A stretch of 52,230 nucleotides of DNA from Paenibacillus sp. TCA20 (lineage in GTDB: Bacteria; Bacillota; Bacilli; Paenibacillales; Paenibacillaceae). The stretch lies in contig NZ_BBIW01000022.1 in the NCBI RefSeq assembly GCF_000732325.1, positions 1 through 52,230 on the forward strand, given 5' to 3'. Under the pieces are notes generated by a model. It had not been told where the DNA came from, did not search any database, and saw only the letters and a program-made list of their open reading frames with translations. Shown piece by piece: positions 1-8,302 of this stretch. The stretch's first letter is position 1. Each line of letters opens with the position of its first letter. The translations under genes were made by a program, and so were the position numbers.

Positions 1-98
1 GTCTCAGAGAAGCAAGCTTCTCTGAGACTCCGCTCGACTTGCATGTATTAGGCACGCCGCCAGCGTTCGTCCTGAGCCAGGATCAAACTCTCCATTAG
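1..98 (-). rRNA. rrs: 16S ribosomal RNA, 5' end (partial)
   Basis: The reverse complement holds the near-universal 16S 5' block (AGAGTTTGATCCTGGCTCAG at about 91-72), then the conserved stretch through the ATACATGCAAGTCGAGCGGA region into the V1 hairpin at the window edge. The V1 hairpin GAGAAGCTTGCTTCTC is of the type seen in Paenibacillus. The gene runs minus-strand off the left end. The mature 5' end is placed about 7 nt before AGAGTTTG by analogy with other bacteria, so it is good to a few bases. Confidence 0.96.
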
Positions 99-236
99 AG
101 ATCGATTAAGCTCATTTAGAAAAACTGACGAGAACATAATGTTCTCTTTATTTCGCTCGGTTATCATACCGTCTGACGACTTGTACCATAACCTCGCGTT
201 TAGAATTTTGTAGTCACAAAATTCTGCTCACTCGTT

Positions 237-254
237 GTTCAGTTTTCAAAGATC
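237..254 (-). promoter_or_regulatory. boxA-like antitermination element in rRNA leader
   Basis: The minus-strand sequence GATCTTTGAAAACTGAAC resembles the boxA-containing leader motif found before 16S and 23S genes in Bacillales. It lies between the rRNA promoters and 16S, as expected for a NusB/S10 antitermination site. The assignment rests on motif recognition only. Confidence 0.6.
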
Positions 255-298
255 AACTTCGTCATCCACACTCAATTTCTCTCAGCGGCGACTTTTAT

Positions 299-328
299 AA
301 TATATCATAGATGATGTTGTTTCGTCAA
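299..328 (-). promoter_or_regulatory. rRNA operon promoter P2 (sigma-A)
   Basis: TTGACG at 328-323 is followed after 18 bp by TATATT at 304-299. An A/T-rich UP-like tract lies just upstream. It is the promoter proximal to 16S, about 200 bp before the mature 5' end, typical of Bacillota rRNA operons with tandem promoters. Confidence 0.7.
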
Positions 329-404
329 TAGTTTTTTTAAAAAAGTTTTTCTATGAAACTATCAATTTCTCAACGCTCATCCCCGTCAACGCGACAGGAA
401 TTAT

Positions 405-433
405 AGAATACCACATATAAAAAACTAATGCAA
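405..433 (-). promoter_or_regulatory. rRNA operon promoter P1 (sigma-A)
   Basis: TTGCAT at 433-428 and TATTCT at 410-405 are separated by exactly 17 bp. It lies upstream of P2 and just after the terminator of the preceding LysM gene. Confidence 0.55.
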
Positions 434-443
434 CACTTTTATA

Positions 444-475
444 TAAAAATTAAGCAGCTCATTATGAGCTGCTTA
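444..475 (-). terminator. Rho-independent terminator of the safA-like gene
   Basis: A 10-11 bp perfect inverted repeat (minus strand TAAGCAGCTCA / TGAGCTGCTTA with a very short loop) is followed by a T-rich tail. It lies 14 bp after the LysM gene and separates it from the rRNA promoters. Confidence 0.85.
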
Positions 476-489
476 ACCTAGACACTATG

Positions 490-2100
490 TTATCTCTTAA
501 GCCATGGATTTCTACGTGCCTTTTTTAAACCAGATCCTTTGCTGCTTTGATTTCGATTGGACGAAGTACGCTTCCTGGCACTGGATGATACCATCACTTT
601 CTTAGCCTTAGTCTTTCCGATTGTTGTTTTTGCTTTAGTAGAGGTCTTTGCATCCTCTATCTTTGGGAGATCGCTTAAGCTATCTAAGTTGATACCTGCT
701 TGCTGCTCGATAGCATCATTCTCTCCACCCACAAAATTCTGTACAGCTGCTTGTGCTTCAACATTATTGTAGGGGTTATTGTAATAGTCTACATACGGAA
801 CTTGAGGTCCGTATTCATTAGGTCTGTAATAGTTCGTGTAGTGCGGCTGATGTCCGTACGCTTGCGGATGCATTGCGGGCTGCTGATTCTGAGCTGTTGC
901 TGCCTTCCAATCCGATTCCGCTTGATCATAGCTATATGGCAAGGCTACGGGCTGACCACATCCGCAATCTCCATACGGCTCTCCATGTACAAGCATATAA
1001 TCCACAATATATCCGCCATTCTCGTATGTGGTATAAGATCCGTCCGTCTGATCATAAGCTCCTTGCACCATAGGTGATTGTTCACCATAAGGAACAGCAC
1101 CTTCATGTGAACCATGATACCCCATTGGAGCAACTGGATGCTGACCATATGGCTGATGGAATCCCGGCCAATGTCCGACATGCCCTTTACCATAATGCTT
1201 ATCTTCATAAAATGGCATCATCATTCCGTGTGATGGGTAACAAGGATCGCAATATCCGTAGTCTGGTTTTTTAACGGGTGCAGGCAGCGGCATAGGTTTA
1301 ACCATTTCAGGCTGTTTTACAGGCTTAGGCAAAGGTTTTGGCGGTGGAGGTACTGGTTTGAATTCTTTTTTAGGTGGCATAGGTTTCGTCATCTCAGGCT
1401 TTGGTGCAGGAGCAATCGGCTTGGTGATTTCGGCTTTGGGAGGCGCTGGTTTCGGTTTGGTCTCTTCTGCCTTGGGAGGCGTTGGTGCAGGTTTAGTGAC
1501 TTCTGCCTTCGGCTGCTCTGGCTTTGGTTTGGTTAGCTCGGCTTTGGGTGCAGTTGATTTCGGCTTTGTTAATTCGGCTTTTGGGGCGACTGGTGCTTCT
1601 GGCATGGTTGGGAGTTCAGGAAGCTGAGGATAGTTAGGCAATGCATCGAGCGGAACGATTCCTTCTTTTGAACCGGTATACTGCTCGCTTCCCACTGTCG
1701 TTTTTGGAGATGTACCCGTGTGGGTTGGATTTGTTTGTGTACCCGTTCCCATTTCCTTACTAGCGGATGTCCCCGCAGGAATGTTCACTGTTTCCCCAAC
1801 TAATAACACGTTCGGATTTTTCAACTGCGGGTTGGCAGCAATTAAATCCTGCAGAGGAATCCCCCATGCTTTAGACAATTTCCACAGCGAGTCTCCTTGT
1901 ACTACGGTATGAGAGTGAATAATCGTATTTCCTGGCGGTGGAGTTACCGGTGCAGATGGAATTTTGACTTTCATCCCGATCGTTAATTCATTGGGATTTG
2001 CAATTTGCGGATTTGCACTAATCATCGTTTCTAAAGATACATTATATTTTTGGGACAGCTTATATAAGGTATCTCCTTCTTTGACAATATGGATCTTCAC
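490..2100 (-). CDS. safA: SafA-like spore coat assembly protein with two LysM domains
   Basis: Predicted 536-aa spore-coat morphogenetic protein. In B. subtilis, SafA is recruited to the forespore surface by SpoVID and organises the inner coat. Two LysM domains cover residues 4-48 and 64-108 (HIVKEGD..., HTVVQGD...). They are followed by a Pro/Lys tract with six PKAExTKP repeats at exact 12-residue spacing (173-240). A Tyr/His/Cys-rich region has Cys pairs near 284-287 (CDPC) and a GDCGCG motif further on. The last 50 residues are strongly basic. The start is GTG with GGAGG 10 nt upstream. B. subtilis safA is also near pheA, which supports orthology, but the C-terminal half is not conserved enough to prove it. 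No signal peptide is visible, as expected for a mother-cell coat protein. Confidence 0.82.
   Translation of the reverse strand: MKIHIVKEGDTLYKLSQKYNVSLETMISANPQIANPNELTIGMKVKIPSAPVTPPPGNTIIHSHTVVQGDSLWKLSKAWGIPLQDLIAANPQLKNPNVLLVGETVNIPAGTSASKEMGTGTQTNPTHTGTSPKTTVGSEQYTGSKEGIVPLDALPNYPQLPELPTMPEAPVAPKAELTKPKSTAPKAELTKPKPEQPKAEVTKPAPTPPKAEETKPKPAPPKAEITKPIAPAPKPEMTKPMPPKKEFKPVPPPPKPLPKPVKQPEMVKPMPLPAPVKKPDYGYCDPCYPSHGMMMPFYEDKHYGKGHVGHWPGFHQPYGQHPVAPMGYHGSHEGAVPYGEQSPMVQGAYDQTDGSYTTYENGGYIVDYMLVHGEPYGDCGCGQPVALPYSYDQAESDWKAATAQNQQPAMHPQAYGHQPHYTNYYRPNEYGPQVPYVDYYNNPYNNVEAQAAVQNFVGGENDAIEQQAGINLDSLSDLPKIEDAKTSTKAKTTIGKTKAKKVMVSSSARKRTSSNRNQSSKGSGLKKARRNPWLKR
1369..1584 (-). repeat. Six in-frame 36-bp tandem repeats in the safA-like gene
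   Basis: The codons for residues 173-244 form six units of 12 residues. Each begins PKAE/PKPE, one variable residue, then TKP, followed by four variable residues. The repeat starts fall at residues 173, 185, 197, 209, 221 and 233 with no indels. Confidence 0.85.
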
Positions 2101-2161
2101 AGGCCCAAAACCTCCTCACGTTTCTTCAGGCATGACATTCGCCCGTTCTTTCGTTACTCTC

Positions 2162-2188
2162 ATCCTATGCAGCATCCGCCCAAATGAC
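2162..2188 (-). promoter_or_regulatory. Candidate sigma-E-type promoter for the safA-like gene
   Basis: CATAGGAT at 2169-2162 resembles the sigma-E -10 consensus (CATACAAT). GTCATTT at 2188-2182 resembles its -35 (TCATATT). The 12-13 bp spacer is slightly short. It sits about 60 bp before the GTG start, and SafA is sigma-E dependent in B. subtilis. Both matches are partial, so this is only a candidate. Confidence 0.4.
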
Positions 2189-2199
2189 ATCATTCCTTA

Positions 2200-2264
2200 T
2201 AAAAAAATCCTCTTCTAAGCAGCAATCCCTTTTAAAAAAAGAGACCACATGCGAAGAAGAGGAT
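2200..2264 (-). terminator. Terminator of the pheB-hom-thrB-pheA-ilvE operon
   Basis: A perfect 10-bp inverted repeat (ATCCTCTTCT at 2264-2255 pairing with AGAAGAGGAT at 2216-2207) is followed directly by seven T residues on the minus strand. The loop is unusually long at 38 nt and contains its own run of T residues. It lies 25 bp after the ilvE stop. Confidence 0.75.
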
Positions 2265-2289
2265 CTTATCTGCTCATTTCAGAGCAGCA

Positions 2290-3177
2290 CTACTCTGCAA
2301 ATACTTTATACCCGTCTTTGTCTACAATTTGGCGGAACTCCTCAAGCAGCTTGAGTGTAATTGGCCCCGCGACACCGGCTCCAATCGTTCTCCCATCTAC
2401 CTCATAAGCAGCGATAACCTCAGCAGCTGTGCCCGTAAAGAACACTTCATCTGCTACATACACATCGTGCAATGTGAAAGGCTGTTCCTTGAAGGACAGA
2501 CCTATTTTGTCTGCGAGCTCAATAATAGCATTACGAGTAATGCCTTCTAACGCACCCAAGTAGCATGGTGGCGTAATGAGAACCCCATTCTTGACGATAA
2601 AAATATTGTCTGACGAGCCTTCTGTAACGTAACCTTGCGAATTCAGCATAATCGCTTCTCCAACACCCGCGTGGTTTGACTGAATTTTGACAAGCACGTT
2701 GTTCAAGTAGTTCAATGATTTGATCTTTGGATTGAGTGCATCCGGGATGTTGCGGCGCTGCGAAACCGAGATTGTTCTTAAGCCCTTGAGATACGCTTCC
2801 TCCGGGTAGATGGACAGCTCTTCCACGATGATGACGACACTTGCCTTCTCACACCGAAGCGGATCAATTCCAAGATTACCATAGCCGCGCGATACAACAA
2901 GACGAATGTACCCATTTCTCATTTCGTTACGACGAATGGTTTCTGCCATGGCTTCCCTCATCTCATCATAAGACAAAGGGATATCCAGCATAATGGATTT
3001 GGCTGAATCATAGAGCCGATCTAAATGCTCCTTGCATTTAAAAATATTACCGTTATATATCCGTATCCCTTCAAAAATCCCGTCACCGTATAGGAATCCA
3101 TGATCAAAAACGGATACTTTTGCGTTTTCCTTCGTAACATACTGACCATCTAGATAAATCCATTGTTCTGCTGTCAT
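2290..3177 (-). CDS. ilvE: Branched-chain amino acid aminotransferase (class IV)
   Basis: 295-aa PLP enzyme that interconverts Leu/Ile/Val and their 2-oxo acids. Fold-type IV hallmarks are the FDHGFLYGDGIFEGIR block (residues 24-39), the probable PLP lysine K153 in KSLNYLNN, and EGSSDNIF, which binds cofactor phosphate. Length matches the family (about 290-300). It is the last gene of the operon, 19 bp after pheA. The ATG has GGAGG about 11 nt upstream. Class IV also includes D-amino-acid transaminase and aminodeoxychorismate lyase. The KSLNYLNN context and the amino-acid operon favour IlvE. Confidence 0.93.
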   Translation of the reverse strand: MTAEQWIYLDGQYVTKENAKVSVFDHGFLYGDGIFEGIRIYNGNIFKCKEHLDRLYDSAKSIMLDIPLSYDEMREAMAETIRRNEMRNGYIRLVVSRGYGNLGIDPLRCEKASVVIIVEELSIYPEEAYLKGLRTISVSQRRNIPDALNPKIKSLNYLNNVLVKIQSNHAGVGEAIMLNSQGYVTEGSSDNIFIVKNGVLITPPCYLGALEGITRNAIIELADKIGLSFKEQPFTLHDVYVADEVFFTGTAAEVIAAYEVDGRTIGAGVAGPITLKLLEEFRQIVDKDGYKVFAE

Positions 3178-3196
3178 AACAAGTTACACCTCCGCA

Positions 3197-4069
3197 TTAT
3201 TGTCCTGTATATACATAGCATGGATAAGAACCCAGTACACGAACCTGGCATCCCAGAGCTTCTATCTCTGAAATCGCTGCAGGAAGGAGTACCGAATCCA
3301 TTGATTCCATAACATCAATATAAAAATAATAGTTGCCGAGCTTCTTCTTCGTTGGTCTGGACTCGATTCGAGACAAATTCAGTCTGCGCCAAGCAAAAGC
3401 GGATAATACCTGATGAAGTGCTCCAGGAAAATCTTCCGGAGGCGTGATAAGTATGCTTGTCTTCTGATGATCTGCCGCTCGCTGCAGATTAACTGCATCC
3501 GGTCCAATTAACACAAACCGGGTGTAGTTATTATCATGATCTGTGACCCGCTCCGCCATAATATCTAGTTCATGCTTCGCAGCAGCCAGTCTCGTAGCAA
3601 TGGCCGCCCAGCCTTGTCCCGGGTTCTTCTTTACGATTTCTACCGCCTCTGCTGTACTGCCTACACTTTCAAGCTCTGCTTGAGGCGCATACGTGCGGAT
3701 AAACTGCTGACATTGAGGGATCGCCACGGGATGTGACATGATTTTGCGGATTTTGGTAAAATCTAAATCTCCCGCTGTATTCAGAAACTCATCTCGATCG
3801 CCAATTAAATTCTGAATAGAAGGATAAACCCATTCGCACTGCATAGGGATATCCACTTCATGTACAAGCCAATCCATATGTAGACTAACCGATCCATCTA
3901 TCGTATTTTCCACCGGTATAACACTATAATCACTTTCTCCTCGTTCTGTAGACCGAAACACATCCGATATCAGCTTGAAGTGTTTGCCTACATACGGCTC
4001 GTCTCCGAGTAAAAAATCGAGTGCTTCATGTGACACAGTGCCTTCAGGTAATATTGCAACTCGTTTCAT
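3197..4069 (-). CDS. pheA: Prephenate dehydratase
   Basis: 290-aa enzyme converting prephenate to phenylpyruvate in phenylalanine synthesis. The substrate domain spans about 1-190 and carries the catalytic TRF motif at 183-185 (NYTRFVLIG). A C-terminal ACT domain (about 204-285) contains the ESRP motif that binds phenylalanine for feedback inhibition. The length is typical of a monofunctional PDT with no chorismate mutase domain. The start overlaps the thrB stop by ATGA, indicating translational coupling. B. subtilis pheA also lies next to pheB and obg. Confidence 0.95.
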   Translation of the reverse strand: MKRVAILPEGTVSHEALDFLLGDEPYVGKHFKLISDVFRSTERGESDYSVIPVENTIDGSVSLHMDWLVHEVDIPMQCEWVYPSIQNLIGDRDEFLNTAGDLDFTKIRKIMSHPVAIPQCQQFIRTYAPQAELESVGSTAEAVEIVKKNPGQGWAAIATRLAAAKHELDIMAERVTDHDNNYTRFVLIGPDAVNLQRAADHQKTSILITPPEDFPGALHQVLSAFAWRRLNLSRIESRPTKKKLGNYYFYIDVMESMDSVLLPAAISEIEALGCQVRVLGSYPCYVYTGQ

Positions 4070-5028
4070 GCTTTTACTTCCCCTTTAATGATATCCATAA
4101 ATGTGCTCTGATGCTCGTCAGAAACAAGCTGTGCACCCCGCAGATCTGGCTTGATCCACATCGTATCTGCTTCAATGCCTTGGGCTCGCATGGTCTCAAT
4201 CATATAAGCTTCAAGACCTTGCTTATCCGGCTCTTCTTGATGTACAAAAGCGAGTACCGTCGGACCCGCACCGCTAAGAGCCGCTCCAAGAGCACCTTTG
4301 CGTGGGGCCTCTTCCAGTATTTCGGCCATTCCAGGAACAAGTGCAGCCCGGTAGGGCTGATGGAGCTTATCCTTCATCGCCGCACTTAACAGATCGTAAC
4401 GACCACTCGCTAAGGCACCAACGAGCAGTGAGGTCCGCCCAATATTATAGACCGCATCCTGAAATGAAAGCTCGCTTGGCAATGCTTCTCTCGCCTTCGT
4501 TGTCGACAGTTCAAACCGCGGTATAACGACAAGCACTTCCAGATGTTCAGGCGGATCAAATGAGATATGATGTGCAGTACTACCGTCCCAGGCACAGACA
4601 GCAAAGCCGCCAAAAAGCGATGCCCCCACATTATCAGGGTGCTTCTCCATTTGCGTAGCCATTGTGAACAGCTCTTCCCGGGTTAAAGGTGACCCGATAA
4701 GTTCGTTAGCGGCAACCATAGCACCTATAATCGTAGTTGCGCTGCTTCCAAGCCCTCGTGTAAGAGGTATTTCGGAATACATCGAAATCTCAAGCTCAGG
4801 AATAAGGACTCCTGCTTGATTAAATACAGCTTGTGCCACTTTATAGACAAGGTTCGTCTTATCCGTAGGAATCCCCTTTAAATGCTCGCCATACAGAGAA
4901 ATAGAGGTCTCCTCCGCTCTCTTCATCTCTATATAAGAATATAAGCTGAGCGCCATACCCAATGAATCAAAGCCTGGGCCTAAGTTCGCTGTGCTCGCCG
5001 GGATTTTTACTCTTACGCTGTTCTTCAT
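4066..5028 (-). CDS. thrB: Homoserine kinase (GHMP family)
   Basis: 320-aa kinase that phosphorylates L-homoserine on the way to threonine. The GHMP ATP loop RGLGSSAT is at residues 91-98, the N-terminal PASTANLGPGFDSLG block matches ThrB, and the C-terminal GAALSGAGPTV motif is present. It follows hom by 33 bp and overlaps pheA by 4 bp. The ATG has GGAGG about 11 nt upstream. No thrC lies in this operon, so threonine synthase must be elsewhere. Confidence 0.95.
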   Translation of the reverse strand: MKNSVRVKIPASTANLGPGFDSLGMALSLYSYIEMKRAEETSISLYGEHLKGIPTDKTNLVYKVAQAVFNQAGVLIPELEISMYSEIPLTRGLGSSATTIIGAMVAANELIGSPLTREELFTMATQMEKHPDNVGASLFGGFAVCAWDGSTAHHISFDPPEHLEVLVVIPRFELSTTKAREALPSELSFQDAVYNIGRTSLLVGALASGRYDLLSAAMKDKLHQPYRAALVPGMAEILEEAPRKGALGAALSGAGPTVLAFVHQEEPDKQGLEAYMIETMRAQGIEADTMWIKPDLRGAQLVSDEHQSTFMDIIKGEVKA

Positions 5029-5061
5029 TGTGTTCGGTCCTCCTCAAAAGTACGGGGAAGC

Positions 5062-6348
5062 TCATCCCTCTACCCGGTAAACACTCTTCACTTTACGAAT
5101 AACACTAAGTGTGTCAAAATGCTTCAGTACTTTATCCATACTTGCTTTGCTGGCATTATGGGTAACAATAATGATCTCGGCATCCGGATTTTGTTCATTC
5201 GGCTGCTGGACCACAGAAGCAAGACTGACGTCGTACTCCGCAAATATTTGTGTAATTTGAGCAAGCACACCTGCTTTGTCATCGACATGCAGCAAGATGA
5301 AGTTTTTATAAGAAATATGCTCATCTTGGATCAGATGCTTCTCTTTGTAAGGGCTGATGGATTTCAGGCCGCTCACTCCAAGCTTCAAATTACGAATCAC
5401 AGATACCAAGTCAGCTACGACAGAGGTAGCCGTAGGCAGCTCACCTGCACCTGCCCCATAGAACATCGTCTCGCCAACCGCTTCACCGTGAACGAATACT
5501 GCATTAAATACGCCGTTGACAGAGGCCAGAGGATGCTGCTGACTCACCATCGTTGGTTCTACACTGATTGAGATCTGATCGTCCTGTCGCTCTGCAATAC
5601 CTAATAGCTTCATTTCATATCCAAGCCTCTTGGCATAAGCGATATCTTCTTTAGTAACACTGGAAATCCCACTGACCGACACATCGCGAAGCTCAACATT
5701 CGTATGGAAGCCAAGTGTTCCGAGAATTGCCATCTTACGCGCGGCGTCTAACCCTTCAACGTCCGAGGTCGGATCGGATTCGGCATAACCAAGTGCCTGA
5801 GCCTCTGTCAGAACTTCATCATACGAAGCCCCCTCCTGACTCATCTTGGTTAATATAAAGTTCGTGGTCCCGTTTACGATTCCCATAATTCGGGTGATTC
5901 GATCAGACGAAAAGCTCTCAATCAGCGTACGAATTATCGGAATTCCTCCGGCAACACTCGCCTCATAATAGACATCACAGCGCTTCTCTTCTGCTTTGGC
6001 CAAAATCTCTGCACCATAGAGCGCCATCAAATCCTTGTTTGCCGTCACGATATGCTTACCCCGTTCCAGCGCTTCCAGAATGTATTCTTTTGTGCTCTCC
6101 ACTCCACCCATAACTTCGACAATGACGTCGATCTCCGGGTTACGAATAACCTCCCATGGATCTTCTGTTAATTTATCCGCATCCACGGTAATGTTACGAG
6201 CCTTGACCAGATTTTTTACAGCTACTTTTTCAATAACGATAGGAGAGCCGACTTGACTGCTCAGATCCTCCTGATTCCCTTCCACGATTCGTATTACACC
6301 TGTGCCTACAGTTCCTAATCCAAGCAAACCCACCTTAATCGGTTTCAT
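5062..6348 (-). CDS. hom: Homoserine dehydrogenase
   Basis: 428-aa NAD(P)-dependent enzyme reducing aspartate semialdehyde to homoserine, shared by Thr and Met synthesis. The Rossmann motif GLLGLGTVGTG is at about residues 7-17. The catalytic core follows (GIVNGTTNFIL, then the region with AESDPTSDVEG). A C-terminal ACT domain (about 350-425) suggests feedback control by threonine. The length is that of the Gram-positive monofunctional type. It lies 35 bp downstream of pheB. Confidence 0.95.
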   Translation of the reverse strand: MKPIKVGLLGLGTVGTGVIRIVEGNQEDLSSQVGSPIVIEKVAVKNLVKARNITVDADKLTEDPWEVIRNPEIDVIVEVMGGVESTKEYILEALERGKHIVTANKDLMALYGAEILAKAEEKRCDVYYEASVAGGIPIIRTLIESFSSDRITRIMGIVNGTTNFILTKMSQEGASYDEVLTEAQALGYAESDPTSDVEGLDAARKMAILGTLGFHTNVELRDVSVSGISSVTKEDIAYAKRLGYEMKLLGIAERQDDQISISVEPTMVSQQHPLASVNGVFNAVFVHGEAVGETMFYGAGAGELPTATSVVADLVSVIRNLKLGVSGLKSISPYKEKHLIQDEHISYKNFILLHVDDKAGVLAQITQIFAEYDVSLASVVQQPNEQNPDAEIIIVTHNASKASMDKVLKHFDTLSVIRKVKSVYRVEG

Positions 6349-6383
6349 CTTCTCATCCCCTTTATGTAACTAAAGTATCTCCT

Positions 6384-6821
6384 CTACCCCTGACCAATCA
6401 AGCGTGTGCGTTTGACCCCCGGAACCTGCGAAAATTGCTCCATCATCTCACCAAGATCTCCACTCAGCCGAGATGTCTCTACTGAAATCACAACATTGGC
6501 ACGCCCTTGAAGCGGAATGCTCTGATGAATGGTAAGCACGTTGCCTCCATAAGATGCCACATGCGATAGTACTTGGGACAGCATTCCAGACTCATGCTCC
6601 AGATCGATCGAGATGGTGACGATTCGCTCTCTCTCCAGCTGATTGACCAGATGAATTCCATCCTTATATTTATAAAATGCACTTCGGCTCAGACCAACAC
6701 GCTCAGCCGCTTCATGGACAGTTTTCACCTCACCGGAAGCGAGCAGCTGCTTCACCTGCATCGTCTTCACCACAGCTTCTGGCAATATATCTTCACGTAC
6801 TAAATAGTAGCGTTCTTTCAA
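6384..6821 (-). CDS. pheB: ACT domain-containing protein PheB, TTG start
   Basis: 145-aa protein like B. subtilis PheB: a short N-terminal segment (KERYYLVREDILPEA), a helix-turn-helix-like stretch (VGLSRSAFYKYKDGI) and a C-terminal ACT domain. It has been called a putative chorismate mutase, but the domain content points to an amino-acid-responsive regulator, so its biochemical role is uncertain. I place the start at TTG 6821, not the upstream ATGs. TTG is preceded by GAGGAG at suitable distance, the protein then matches the family length (147 aa in B. subtilis), and the upstream extension would run into the promoter. It is the first gene of the amino-acid operon. Confidence 0.88.
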   Translation of the reverse strand: MKERYYLVREDILPEAVVKTMQVKQLLASGEVKTVHEAAERVGLSRSAFYKYKDGIHLVNQLERERIVTISIDLEHESGMLSQVLSHVASYGGNVLTIHQSIPLQGRANVVISVETSRLSGDLGEMMEQFSQVPGVKRTRLIGQG

Positions 6822-6863
6822 AAACGTCCTCTCCTCAAAGACTATTGTATTCATATAGTGGAC

Positions 6864-6892
6864 ATTATATCGAATCGTATCGAAAAGGGCAA
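6864..6892 (-). promoter_or_regulatory. Sigma-A promoter of the pheB-hom-thrB-pheA-ilvE operon
   Basis: TTGCCC at 6892-6887, a 17-bp spacer, and a perfect TATAAT at 6869-6864. It lies between the obg terminator and the pheB TTG start and gives a leader of roughly 35 nt. That is too short for an attenuator, and no T-box is seen. Confidence 0.75.
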
Positions 6893-6924
6893 TAGACAAA
6901 TGGAGTCTCTTACTGCCCATATTC

Positions 6925-6961
6925 CAAAAAACCGTGGATATCTAAGGAAGATACCCACGGT
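6925..6961 (-). terminator. Rho-independent terminator of spo0B-obg
   Basis: A 12-bp stem (ACCGTGGGTATC with GATATCCACGGT, one G-U pair), a 7-nt loop and a run of six T. It lies 17 bp after the obg stop. Confidence 0.9.
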
Positions 6962-6978
6962 AAATTTCGTTATATTTA

Positions 6979-8289
6979 TTAATAGTAGCTGCTGCTCTCT
7001 ACGAATTCAAACTCAAAATCAGCAATACGAACGATCGTACCGTCCTTCGCACCACGTTTTCTAAGTTCATCATCAACACCCATATGGCGAAGGGTACGCG
7101 CAAGCTTCATAATTGCCTCATGTGAATTTAGCTGCATTCGTTTCATCATGCGCTCGATCTTCGGACTTTCCACAATGAACATCTCATTCTCGCGCACAAT
7201 TTTGAAGCCTTCCTCTTCTTCTTTATCCAGCTTGTAAACTTTGCGTTCACTTACTTCAGCCACTTCTTCCACATGCAGCTCTTCCGGCATTTGATCCAGC
7301 AGATCTGCTGCCTTGTAGAGAAGCTCCTTCACGCCTTGACGTGTAAGGGATGAGATCGGCATAATCTCTATTTCGGGATGAGAAGCAGCCAGCTGTTGTT
7401 TAAAATTATCCAGGTTATCTGCTGACTCCGGCATATCCATTTTGTTCGCAGCCACAATCTGTGGACGCTCCATCAATTTAGCATTGTACTGACGAAGCTC
7501 GTCATTGATCTTGACGAAATCCTCATACGGATCTCTGCCCTCAGATCCAGCCATATCGATGACATGAATGATAACGCGGGTACGCTCAACGTGTCTCAGG
7601 AACTCATGACCCAGTCCAATACCTTCACTCGCTCCCTCAATCAGTCCAGGCAAATCTGCCATAACAAAGCTGCGGCCTTCTCCTACGTCCACAACACCGA
7701 GATTCGGCGTAATTGTCGTAAAGTGGTATGCCCCAATCTTCGGGTTAGCACCAGATACGACGGACAAAAGCGTAGATTTGCCCACACTCGGAAATCCAAC
7801 CAGGCCTACATCGGCCATGACCTTCATTTCGAGTACAATGTAGCGCTCTTCGCCTTCTTCACCATTCTCGGCAAGCTCAGGTGCAGGATTCTTCGGAGTT
7901 GCAAACCGGATGTTTCCTCTTCCGCCACGACCGCCTCTCGCAACGACGACCTGCTGTCCGTGACGGGTCAAATCAGCCAGTACTTCGCCTGAATCCTCAT
8001 CGGTTACTACCGTTCCCGGCGGTATACGAACGATCATATCCTCTGCATTCGCACCGTGCTGACTTTTATTACGGCCTTTTTCACCGCGTTTTGCTTTGAA
8101 ATGACGTTGATAACGGAAATCCATCAGTGTTCTTAAACCTTCGTCTACACGAAAAATAACACTTCCGCCCTTGCCGCCGTCCCCACCAGCAGGACCGCCT
8201 TCAGGTACATATTTCTCACGACGGAACGATACGAGTCCATCTCCGCCGTCCCCGCCTTTAACATAAATCTTCGCTTTATCTACAAACAT
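6979..8289 (-). CDS. obgE: GTPase Obg (CgtA)
   Basis: 436-aa ribosome-associated GTPase involved in 50S maturation and, in B. subtilis, in sporulation and stress signalling. The glycine-rich Obg fold covers 1-158 (KGGDGGDG, GGKGGSV). The G domain has GFPSVGKS (165-172), DLPG (212-215) and NKMD (282-285). A C-terminal OCT domain is present. I start it at ATG 8289 (MFVDKAKI), which has GGAAGG upstream and begins exactly as other Obg proteins do. It is 13 bp after spo0B, the same pairing as in B. subtilis. Confidence 0.97.
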   Translation of the reverse strand: MFVDKAKIYVKGGDGGDGLVSFRREKYVPEGGPAGGDGGKGGSVIFRVDEGLRTLMDFRYQRHFKAKRGEKGRNKSQHGANAEDMIVRIPPGTVVTDEDSGEVLADLTRHGQQVVVARGGRGGRGNIRFATPKNPAPELAENGEEGEERYIVLEMKVMADVGLVGFPSVGKSTLLSVVSGANPKIGAYHFTTITPNLGVVDVGEGRSFVMADLPGLIEGASEGIGLGHEFLRHVERTRVIIHVIDMAGSEGRDPYEDFVKINDELRQYNAKLMERPQIVAANKMDMPESADNLDNFKQQLAASHPEIEIMPISSLTRQGVKELLYKAADLLDQMPEELHVEEVAEVSERKVYKLDKEEEEGFKIVRENEMFIVESPKIERMMKRMQLNSHEAIMKLARTLRHMGVDDELRKRGAKDGTIVRIADFEFEFVESSSYY

Positions 8290-8302
8290 GATTATCCCTT
8301 CC

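Noticed and set aside
6822..6920. N-terminal extension of PheB beginning at ATG 6920
   Set aside because: It contains the operon's TATAAT and -35. The TTG at 6821 has a better ribosome-binding site and fits the family length.
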